Positions 1 through 6,552 of a stretch of DNA of 12,427 nt are shown in pieces. Position 1 is the stretch's first letter; each line of letters starts with the position of its first letter. The translations under genes and the position numbers were made by a program. Location of the stretch: NCBI GenBank assembly GCA_903842845.1, contig CAIMNN010000400.1:1-12427 (forward strand), in the 5' to 3' direction. The stretch comes from an uncultured Acidobacteriaceae bacterium (GTDB lineage: Bacteria; Acidobacteriota; Terriglobia; Terriglobales; Acidobacteriaceae). The notes below the pieces were generated by a model. That model was given only the letters and a program-made list of their open reading frames with translations. It searched no databases and was not told where the DNA came from.

Positions 1-86
1 CACTCTTGCGAACCATCTCGCGGGTATGTTAGCGTTACGCGTATTTTCAATGCAGAAGACTCCGTTCATGGGAAGTTGTTTTTTCC

Positions 87-117
87 TTGACTGTGCTCAA
101 CGAAACGGTCGTACTGT
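87..117 (+). promoter_or_regulatory. weak candidate promoter for the GDSL lipoprotein gene
   Basis: TTGACT at 87-92 resembles a -35 box. TACTGT at 112-117 is a poor -10 match at a long spacing of 19 bases. It lies about 60 bases upstream of the chosen ATG, in the only untranslated stretch before the gene. Nothing else in 1-173 looks like a gene or stable RNA. The call rests on the -35 match alone. Confidence 0.2.
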
Positions 118-173
118 TTAGGCGCACAGACCTGCGGAGCATCTGGCATACATCATCGTTTGAGGAGATATAC

Positions 174-1448
174 ATGCGAACTCGTATCTGGATTGCGCTG
201 GTTATGCTTGGCGCTGTGGTCTTGGCAGGTTGCAGTAGCGGTGGCGTCATGCCCGCCTCGACCACAAATGCAACGGTAAGCAGCGTGAACTCGGCAAGCA
301 CGGCACCCAGTACGCCTCCGGTGGGCGGCTTCAAGCATGTCGTGGCCTTTGGTGACAGCCTGTCGGACGATGGAGCCTATACCCTGGCCGCAATCTCCGT
401 CTATGCACCGCCTCCTTTCAGTGTGCCGTTCACCGGGCTGCCTTATCCCGCAGGCGGGCAATTCACCATTAACGGCGCGCCAACCGGCAATTGGACTGAC
501 GTACTTGCCCGCGATCTCGGCACCAGCTTGTCGCCGAACCTCATCGGCTATGGAACACCTGCTGGTGTGTACTACCTCAGTCTGGGCGGACCCACACCTA
601 CCCCGACGTACTGTGTCTTCAGCGCGCCTATAGCTTCAGGATTCGCTGACTGCACTAACTTCGCCGAGGGCGGCGCAATGGTTACCAATCCGGTCGGCAT
701 AGGCCACACTTCAGGCGCGCTGACCGTCCCAGTGACGGCTCAAGTGCAAAGCTATCTCACTCAGTTCGGTGGCACCTTCAACAGCAACCAACTGGTGACG
801 GTATTGGCAGGCAATAACGACATCTTCACCGCTTTGGGCACAGTGGCTGTGAATGAGGCCGGTGGCATGTCAAATACTGAAGCTGTCGCTACGGCGCACG
901 CGACCGTGCAGCAGGCGGCGGACGATCTCGCTGCCCAGGTCAAAGTGATCACCGGCAAAGGCGGCACGTATGTGCTGGTCTTCACATTGCCGGATTCAGC
1001 CAAGACCCCGTTCGGCCGCGGCTTGCCCTACACTGGTGCGTCACCAGCTGTGGCTCCTCCGGCTGGCTATGTCTGTGACCCCACCCTGACCTTGACACCA
1101 TGCTTCCTGCTCTCCAACCTGGTGCAGGTTTTCAATCAACGTCTGCTCAATGACCTGCAAGGTCAGCCGGTGAAAGTACTCGACGGCTACGCTTTGGTAA
1201 ATCAGGAATCAGCAAATCCGGCGCAATTCGGTTTTACCAACGTTACCGAGCCGGTTTGCGACATCTATGGCCCGGTCTTGTCGCAGTTGGGCAATTCATC
1301 CTTGTTCTGCAATCCGGATACACTGGTGGGCGGCCTCAATCCGAACACCTCGCTCTTTGCTGACGATGTCCATCCCACCCCTGCTGGCCATCAGGTCATT
1401 GCCGGAGCCACCTTGCAGGCCATACATAGCTTTGGCTGGACGCCGTAA
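174..1448 (+). CDS. SGNH/GDSL-family hydrolase, lipoprotein
   Basis: Predicted secreted serine esterase or lipase of the SGNH/GDSL family, 424 aa. The ATG at 174 is chosen because GAGGAG (162-167) sits 6 bases upstream and the protein then begins with a lipoprotein signal: a basic start, a hydrophobic stretch, and lipobox LAGC with Cys20. The frame stays open back to a TTG at 87, but that start would bury the signal peptide. After a Ser/Thr-rich linker (about 21-50) come all the family blocks: FGDSLSD with nucleophile Ser62, a block II-like NFAEGGA (Gly166), GNND (213-216, oxyanion Asn215), and DDVHP with Asp397 and His400. The mature part has six further Cys, an even number that fits disulfides outside the cytoplasm. 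It is therefore expected to be active and anchored in the envelope. The substrate cannot be told from sequence; esterase, lipase or carbohydrate deacetylase are all possible. It stands alone, followed by a terminator. Its coding strand is G-rich, unlike most of the window. Confidence 0.9.
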   Translation: MRTRIWIALVMLGAVVLAGCSSGGVMPASTTNATVSSVNSASTAPSTPPVGGFKHVVAFGDSLSDDGAYTLAAISVYAPPPFSVPFTGLPYPAGGQFTINGAPTGNWTDVLARDLGTSLSPNLIGYGTPAGVYYLSLGGPTPTPTYCVFSAPIASGFADCTNFAEGGAMVTNPVGIGHTSGALTVPVTAQVQSYLTQFGGTFNSNQLVTVLAGNNDIFTALGTVAVNEAGGMSNTEAVATAHATVQQAADDLAAQVKVITGKGGTYVLVFTLPDSAKTPFGRGLPYTGASPAVAPPAGYVCDPTLTLTPCFLLSNLVQVFNQRLLNDLQGQPVKVLDGYALVNQESANPAQFGFTNVTEPVCDIYGPVLSQLGNSSLFCNPDTLVGGLNPNTSLFADDVHPTPAGHQVIAGATLQAIHSFGWTP

Positions 1449-1478
1449 ACTCAGCGCCCTTCCAGAACCTGAAATACA

Positions 1479-1512
1479 AACGGCCAGCGCGTTTAGCGCT
1501 GGCCGTTGTTTT
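1479..1512 (+). terminator. intrinsic terminator, probably bidirectional
   Basis: A perfect 12-bp inverted repeat (AACGGCCAGCGC at 1479-1490, GCGCTGGCCGTT at 1496-1507) closes a 5-base loop and is followed by GTTTTC. It lies 30 bases after the GDSL stop codon. Read on the minus strand, the same stem is followed by a T-rich tail (TTTGTATTTC), so it can also stop transcripts arriving from the convergent outer-membrane protein gene. Confidence 0.88.
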
Positions 1513-1544
1513 CAATCCCTGATTTCCGACTTCTGATTCCTGCA

Positions 1545-2144
1545 TTACTGCAAGTGGTAAACCACTCCGAGTGCCGCCTGTACATTGGAATACGGATGCG
1601 GCGAGTTGCCCGAGCCCGATGTGGTTTGCACAAACGACGTCCCAACGCGGTCGCCGTTCAATCGCAGGCTGAAGTGCTGCGTAACACGATAATCAAGCCC
1701 GGCGCCGAATCCAGTTGAGAACGCCACATTCGGCGTGCCGGTGATGCCGGTTCCGCCCGTGTGCGAGCCGCCAAGCAGCACATGCACATTACCACTCACA
1801 CGCTCGTAGATCTGCGCATGCAGCTCCGGTCCGGCCAGGAACTGCGAATAATTTGGACTCAACCCGCCTGCCGTATTTTGTGAGGATGTACTGGTCATGA
1901 ACGATGCGCCCTGCACGTTCAAACCAAAATACTTGCCCCAGTTGCGCGTCACGCCGACCTCAAAGCCAACCAACAATCCATGCGCGTGTACGATCTGGTT
2001 CTGTGACGAGCCTGCCGCACCAGCAAAAATGTCATAGCGCGACTGCTTCTGGGTCTCATCCCCACCCGAACTCGATGCCGATGTCTGCGCCCCTGCGCTG
2101 ATCGAAAGCAACGCGGCCAGTACTATAAAAACAAACTTCCTCAT
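1545..2144 (-). CDS. small outer-membrane beta-barrel protein
   Basis: 199 aa, predicted to be exported and inserted in the outer membrane. Residues 1-19 form a Sec signal peptide ending AGA before Gln20. After a Ser/Gly-rich stretch, residues from about 37 onward show alternating hydrophobic and polar strands, Gly and aromatic rich (for example YDIFAGAAG, KYFGLNVQGA, FGAGLDYRV, FSLRLNGDRV, VQAALGVVYHL). This is the pattern of an 8-strand OmpA/OmpX-like barrel, and the length fits. The last residue is Gln, not the usual terminal aromatic of a barrel insertion signal, although Tyr lies near the end. AGGAGAT (2154-2160) supports the ATG at 2144. It is 106 bases downstream of the 541-aa secreted protein on the same strand, with no terminator seen between, so co-transcription is possible. 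No specific function is recognised. Confidence 0.72.
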   Translation of the reverse strand: MRKFVFIVLAALLSISAGAQTSASSSGGDETQKQSRYDIFAGAAGSSQNQIVHAHGLLVGFEVGVTRNWGKYFGLNVQGASFMTSTSSQNTAGGLSPNYSQFLAGPELHAQIYERVSGNVHVLLGGSHTGGTGITGTPNVAFSTGFGAGLDYRVTQHFSLRLNGDRVGTSFVQTTSGSGNSPHPYSNVQAALGVVYHLQ

Positions 2145-2250
2145 TCTCTACTGATCTCCTAAGCTGAACTTCCAGCACCTTCAATAGACTAACTGGTCAC
2201 ACCCGCATCCATGAAGCGCGGCGCGCTGAAATTCGCTTCCCTCCGCTGCA

Positions 2251-3876
2251 CTATTTCTGTTGCACCGGCACCGGACCCGGCAGCGCGACCACGCCGCCGC
2301 TTCCATCGCCCACAAATATTTTGACGCCGCCCTTCAAATAACGGTCAATCATCCCCGGCTTCGCCCAATCCAGGCTCCAGCCATCCTCTATCGCCAGCAC
2401 CGTATAGCGCCCCGGCGCAACATCGCGCAGGTTGAACGTCCCGTCCGTGTCCGATTGGTCCCGCCGCACCAGCGAATGCAACGCCGCCGGGTTCTGCGGA
2501 ACCAGCACCACCATCGCACCTGGGAAGCCCTTCCCATCCTTCAGCACCAATCCCGCCACGTGCACCAGCTCATCGGCCAGCGTCACATCCAGGTGCACCG
2601 GCTTGTCGCCAACAGTGATATCGCCGCCCGCCGTTTTCTTCCCACTTACCGTGATAGCCACCGTCGCCAATGTCTTGTTTCCATTTGCAGCCCACAGCGT
2701 CCAGTTTCCCGGCGGCACATCTTCAAAATCAAAATGTTCCTTCATGTTCTCGGTTTGCTGAATCGTCGCGGCTTGCGTGCTCCCCACCGGCTCCAGCACC
2801 AGCGTCAACTGGTCCTTGAGAGGCTTCCCGCTCAACAAATGCAGCGTGCCGCTCACAGCCGTCTCCGCTTCTCCATTCGCCGTGTCTATCTGCTGGCTGT
2901 TCGCGAGGTTCACGTTTACTCTGCGCGGCGGGTCGCCCGCTTCTATCGTGTACTCGCCCGGCGCAATTCCTGAATACGTCGAGGAACTCCCCGAGCGCGA
3001 CCCCGCTACGACCAGCATCTCGTTCTCCGCCGGAGCGCCGAAGATCAACTGCGTCAACTGTGCCGCCTGCTCGATATCCTCTTCGCCTGAGCCTTTGCCC
3101 GCTTGCGGCATCGTGATGTGCAGCGCAGGAACCGCATGCATCGTGATGTTCGCCTCAACATGGTTGCCGCCATCAAGGTCAATCACCGTCGCCGCTGCCT
3201 CTTCCGTGGTCGAATCATAGTACGTCACCGGAAAAGCCACATCCAGTGGCGAACTCTCTTCGCTCTGCTCCCCGCCACGCGCCAGCGCATACCATGGCCT
3301 CGCCGTCACCGCCAGCATGTACTCGCCCGGCGCCAATCCACCAAACTCAAATGCCCCCGTGTCGTCCGTCTTCTGCCCAGCCGGTGCAAGTATCCGCGTC
3401 CCCACACCGTGGTCGTGGCTCTTCTGGTAAAGCCGCACGCTCGCGCCTTCCACCGGGTCGCCGCCATCGTCCGTCACCACGCCGTAGATCACTCCGCCCG
3501 GCACCAGCTTGAAGGTCAACTGCTCCACCTTCACATACACCTCAGACCCCGTCTTCGACCCCGTCACAACCGCCGAACTGTACTCCTCATGCTCGTCGTA
3601 ATAGCCGCTCAAGTAGCCGCGCTTCGCCGCCGTCAACTGATACTTGTCCGCCGCCAGCCCATCAATTGAAAACCGTCCTTCGTCATCCGTCAGTGCCGTC
3701 GCCAGTGGATGGCTGTCGCCCTCCGCAAGCAGCGAGACCGTCCCACGGCTTATCGGGTCGCCCGTCGCCGCATTCACCAACTTGCCCGCAACACGATACT
3801 TGGTCTGCGCGCCATGCTGCGCCGCCGCACAAACCAGCGCGGCCATCATTATCACCACCAACCCAATTCGCTTCAT
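2251..3876 (-). CDS. exported protein with repeated carboxypeptidase-regulatory-like domains
   Basis: 541 aa; no enzyme domain is visible. A signal peptide covers about residues 1-19 to 23 (hydrophobic core, then AAAQ or HGAQ). The rest is a chain of beta-sandwich units of the carboxypeptidase regulatory-like (CarboxypepD_reg, transthyretin-like) type. Clear copies lie at about 27-92, 127-195 and 437-500, each with a GxPxxGAxVxL start, a T(D)xxGxFxxxxLAPGxY middle and a hydrophobic end. Degenerate copies lie near 250-315 and 340-398. Such chains are common in acidobacterial exported proteins and are thought to mediate adhesion or carbohydrate binding, but no ligand can be named. Its ATG overlaps the stop of the upstream paralogue by 4 bases (ATGA, 3873-3876), so translation is probably coupled. 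The two proteins share the order of the first two domains and a following V-x-YY segment, suggesting an old tandem duplication. Confidence 0.8.
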   Translation of the reverse strand: MKRIGLVVIMMAALVCAAAQHGAQTKYRVAGKLVNAATGDPISRGTVSLLAEGDSHPLATALTDDEGRFSIDGLAADKYQLTAAKRGYLSGYYDEHEEYSSAVVTGSKTGSEVYVKVEQLTFKLVPGGVIYGVVTDDGGDPVEGASVRLYQKSHDHGVGTRILAPAGQKTDDTGAFEFGGLAPGEYMLAVTARPWYALARGGEQSEESSPLDVAFPVTYYDSTTEEAAATVIDLDGGNHVEANITMHAVPALHITMPQAGKGSGEEDIEQAAQLTQLIFGAPAENEMLVVAGSRSGSSSTYSGIAPGEYTIEAGDPPRRVNVNLANSQQIDTANGEAETAVSGTLHLLSGKPLKDQLTLVLEPVGSTQAATIQQTENMKEHFDFEDVPPGNWTLWAANGNKTLATVAITVSGKKTAGGDITVGDKPVHLDVTLADELVHVAGLVLKDGKGFPGAMVVLVPQNPAALHSLVRRDQSDTDGTFNLRDVAPGRYTVLAIEDGWSLDWAKPGMIDRYLKGGVKIFVGDGSGGVVALPGPVPVQQK

Positions 3877-5687
3877 GGCTGCGGCACCTCCAGCACAACA
3901 TCATTACTGGATGAAGGCGCAAGCGTCACAGCCTGCCCGCTCAAATGCGCCAATGCCGAAGGGTTGTGATACTCCAACTCCACCGGCTCGGTGAAAACAT
4001 AAATGTGATAGCTGCCCGGCGTCAGGCTCTCGAACGTAGCCGTCGCTCCCGACCCGGCCCGCAACGTAGATGGCGTCACCGTCGCAGTCGTCTCTGCATC
4101 CGGAACCACATACACCGTGTAATTCGTCTGTGCCCCCGCCGTCTCAATTGACGCCAGCAATGGAAGCGACAAATTCAACTTCGCGCAATCATCACGCAGT
4201 GTCAGCTCCATCTGCGGCGTTGAGGATGTCGGGCTCAGCGCCAGCGGCTCGCGTCCCATGTCCGCGCCGCCAGCAGTGAACGAGCCCACGCACAAACCCG
4301 CGCGCTCCGTCGTCGCATTCGCCCAGTACCGCCCCGTGCCGCCCGGCAGAAATGAAAACGTATCTTGCACCGCGCCGCCCGTAGCCGCAAGCTCCTGCGT
4401 CGGACCATCCGCATGCGTGAACGTCACGAACACCGGCAGCATCGACCGCCCGCTCGTGCTCGTCTGCCGTGCCACCGACTCCGGCAAATTCACATGCACG
4501 CGTATCATCGGCACCGGGCCCGTCGTCAGTTTCAGGTCGGTCACTGGATGCCCCGCAACCGCAAAGCTCACCGAGCCCATCTTCATTCCATTTGCCGTGT
4601 CCAGGCTCAGGTTCGAGTTCTCAAACGTGAGCATGTTCAGGCTGAAAATTCCATCCGGCAGCTCGCCGCTGATGATGCGCCTTTCAGTGTTGTAATTGAT
4701 CCTGTAATCGGTAGGGTTGCCGCGCTCATCGGTCACGCTCACAAGCTCCACCTTGGCGCTGCGTGCTGCTCCGCCCGGCTCCGCTTCACCTTGCTGCTTT
4801 TGTACCCAAGCCTGCACCGGCTGATACGCTTCAAGCCGCAAAAATAGATTCGCCAGCGCCTCTTCGCCCGCGCGCAGCTCAATGCGCCCAGCGCTTGTTA
4901 TCTCACGCGCCTCGGGATAATACACCGACGCAAACCCATACTTCACAAGCTTCGGCGCATCTACCGCCTTCGACACAATACCCAGGCTCTCCGCTTCCAT
5001 GGATGGCATCGTCCGCACCAGGTACGTCCCCGCCGCAAGCCCGCTAAATCTGTAATTGCCGCTGCTGTTTGTTCTGGCCGTGTTGGCAACCGTCCACTCC
5101 GCGCGCCCGTTGATCACACGCCGCTCGGTCAACTGCATCAGAATTCCATCCGCCGGGTCGCCCGTTGAAAGGTCCACGTGCCCGCGTATCGCCCCGTTCG
5201 GCGTCAGCTTGAAAATAATATCCGGCGTCTGCTCCGTGACCACCACACCGTGGCTCGCGCCCTCGCCGCCCGGCACATCCGTAATCACGTCGCCGTCCAA
5301 GTTATCGCCGCCGCGGTATCCCGGCTTCTTCGCGCTCATCACGTGTTGGCCGGTCGTGATTCCGTCAAACTCAAAATGCCCCTCGCCATCAGTGAGCATG
5401 GTGTGGTCGGGGTCGCCCTCAACCGAAACCAGCGCTCGCGCCACCGGCTCACCGGTCGCGGAGTTCAACACCGTTCCATGCACCGCTGTCCGCGTCGCGT
5501 TTTGATTTTGTGATTGCGGTTGTTGCTCTTGCATCTGTGGCGGCGGCGGACCCGGCATTTCAATAACATCCTGGCTGCCGCTCTGCGCACCCGCACTCAA
5601 CGCAAACAAGCAAGCGGTCATCAGCAGGCACGCGGACACTCCAACGCCGCAACCTCTCAAACCTCCGCTCCGCTCCACCATATTCAA
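3873..5687 (-). CDS. exported protein with carboxypeptidase-regulatory-like domains (paralogue)
   Basis: 604 aa. Residues 1-34 form a long signal peptide (basic start, hydrophobic 17-31, AGA before Gln35). A Pro/Gln-rich linker (about 44-66) follows, then two carboxypeptidase-regulatory-like beta-sandwich domains: about 66-125 (HGTVLNSATGEPVARALVSV, then GHFEFDGI) and about 164-228 (IRGHVDLSTGDP, then GNYRFSGLAAGTY). The middle and C-terminal parts are beta-rich without a recognised family, ending in another LTPGSYHIYVF-type sandwich. No catalytic motif is seen. The start is uncertain. TTG at 5685-5687 has a GGAG 11 bases upstream. The in-frame ATG two codons later (5679-5681) would be 17 bases from it. 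The choice changes only two residues. It lies 108 bases downstream of the DUF4440 gene and overlaps the next paralogue by 4 bases. Likely surface or periplasmic; ligand unknown. Confidence 0.78.
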   Translation of the reverse strand: MNMVERSGGLRGCGVGVSACLLMTACLFALSAGAQSGSQDVIEMPGPPPPQMQEQQPQSQNQNATRTAVHGTVLNSATGEPVARALVSVEGDPDHTMLTDGEGHFEFDGITTGQHVMSAKKPGYRGGDNLDGDVITDVPGGEGASHGVVVTEQTPDIIFKLTPNGAIRGHVDLSTGDPADGILMQLTERRVINGRAEWTVANTARTNSSGNYRFSGLAAGTYLVRTMPSMEAESLGIVSKAVDAPKLVKYGFASVYYPEAREITSAGRIELRAGEEALANLFLRLEAYQPVQAWVQKQQGEAEPGGAARSAKVELVSVTDERGNPTDYRINYNTERRIISGELPDGIFSLNMLTFENSNLSLDTANGMKMGSVSFAVAGHPVTDLKLTTGPVPMIRVHVNLPESVARQTSTSGRSMLPVFVTFTHADGPTQELAATGGAVQDTFSFLPGGTGRYWANATTERAGLCVGSFTAGGADMGREPLALSPTSSTPQMELTLRDDCAKLNLSLPLLASIETAGAQTNYTVYVVPDAETTATVTPSTLRAGSGATATFESLTPGSYHIYVFTEPVELEYHNPSALAHLSGQAVTLAPSSSNDVVLEVPQP

Positions 5688-5795
5688 TTAGACGCCGTCT
5701 CCATCCATATTGTTCGCGCTATGTTTTCTATTACTCAATCCCTTTGTCCCTGGCTTGCCGCGGCGCAGCCTTCAGGCGTAAGCGGGTCCCTGCTC

Positions 5796-6365
5796 TCAAG
5801 GCTTCGCCACCTTGCAACACTCACCTGCATCCGCAGGCTCATTCGCGCCAGCGTCGAGCACTATCTTCCACTCCCCGCTCTTCTCCTTGCGCCAGACTGT
5901 CATATACCGGCCCTTCTCAACATGAGGGAACCCATTCGCATCCACGCTCTTGCCTTCAAAGTGTCCCCATGTATATCCCATATCGCCGCTCGGGCTCATC
6001 ATCGCGTCGGTCGGCGTCCAGGTCAGTTGATAATCCTTCGCCGTCCATTGCATCGCCTTGCGCAGCGCCTCGCGCCCCTGCACCGGCTTCTGTCCGTTGC
6101 CCAGGCTCACCGCATCCTCGGCAAAACGGTCAATAAACGCCTGCCCACCGCGCACCGCGGCGTCCTTGGCAAACTTTTCTTCCAGATCAAAAAGCAGCGC
6201 CTTGCCCGGATTCATCGTCGGGTCGCTCAACATCTGCACCGCCGCGCCCTGTGTCGTCTTTCCCGGCTCCGGCAACTGAGCCTTCAAAGCCGTAGAGACA
6301 AACATCATCAATACCGCCGCCAGCAAAGTGACGCTTCCCGCCCATCTCACGTCAATATTTCGCAT
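5796..6365 (-). CDS. exported DUF4440/SnoaL-like (NTF2-fold) protein
   Basis: 189 aa. Residues 1-29 form a signal peptide (STALKA before Gln30). Residues about 55-175 look like the NTF2-like cone fold of DUF4440/SnoaL_3: an N-terminal helix with FAKDAAVRGGQAFIDRFAEDAV, a GREAL segment (97-101), TWTPTDAMMSPSGDMGYTWG, and the typical closing strand YMTVWRKEKSGEWKIVLDAG. The family has both enzymes and binding proteins, so no reaction can be assigned. The protein ends with a vicinal Cys pair (183-184), unusual in an exported protein. A strong GGAGGAG (6372-6378) 7 bases before the ATG fixes the start. It is the first gene of the minus-strand block, divergent from dxs, so its promoter should lie within 6380-6550. 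Confidence 0.82.
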   Translation of the reverse strand: MRNIDVRWAGSVTLLAAVLMMFVSTALKAQLPEPGKTTQGAAVQMLSDPTMNPGKALLFDLEEKFAKDAAVRGGQAFIDRFAEDAVSLGNGQKPVQGREALRKAMQWTAKDYQLTWTPTDAMMSPSGDMGYTWGHFEGKSVDANGFPHVEKGRYMTVWRKEKSGEWKIVLDAGANEPADAGECCKVAKP

Positions 6366-6457
6366 CGCACGCTCCTCCGAACCAGTCTAATTGCTCAGGA
6401 ATCTCCCGCGCCGCCCCCGTGGCCGTCCCCGGCTTCACTCTGGGCGGTTTTCAACGT

Positions 6458-6466
6458 TGGTATACT
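6458..6466 (+). promoter_or_regulatory. candidate extended -10 promoter for dxs
   Basis: TGG immediately followed by TATACT gives the TGn-TATAAT form of an extended -10 element, with one mismatch in the hexamer. No good -35 box lies 16-18 bases upstream, which extended -10 promoters tolerate. The predicted start near 6473 would give a leader of about 80 bases. An alternative promoter is TTGCCG (6488-6493) with TTAAAT (6512-6517) at 18 bases spacing, which would start downstream of the hairpin. Confidence 0.4.
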
Positions 6467-6487
6467 AGGAATTGCGTTGAAATGCCC

Positions 6488-6513
6488 TTGCCGATGGGGA
6501 TTGGCAATTTTTT
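6488..6513 (+). terminator. terminator-like hairpin in the dxs leader (possible attenuator)
   Basis: TTGCCGAT (6488-6495) pairs with ATTGGCAA (6500-6507) through 8 bp including one G-U, closing a GGGG loop, and is followed directly by six T (6508-6513). It points along dxs and sits between the candidate promoter and the dxs start. There is no plus-strand gene upstream for it to end, since the preceding gene is divergent. CCGAT in the left arm can instead pair perfectly with ATCGG at 6516-6520, a competing fold. Attenuation is an inference. Confidence 0.45.
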
Positions 6514-6552
6514 AAATCGGAGCCGCAGTCACCGCGCGGCGAAAGGGAACGC

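Noticed and set aside
87..173. Upstream TTG extension of the GDSL protein
   Set aside because: No ribosome binding site fits, and it would bury the lipoprotein signal peptide. GAGGAG precedes the ATG at 174.
2951..3330. Near-identical 15-20 base stretches at about 2951 and 3311
   Set aside because: They encode the repeated APGEY motif of two homologous beta-sandwich domains, so they are explained by protein repeats, not a mobile or regulatory repeat.
2260..3669. Plus-strand frames opposite the 541-aa protein
   Set aside because: Arg/His-rich without domains; shadows of the repeat-domain gene.
5514..6515. 333-aa plus-strand open frame opposite the DUF4440 and 604-aa genes
   Set aside because: Rich in Arg, His, Leu and Pro with no recognisable domain. 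It spans two well-supported minus-strand genes with signal peptides and good ribosome binding sites, so it is a reverse-frame shadow of G+C-rich coding DNA.
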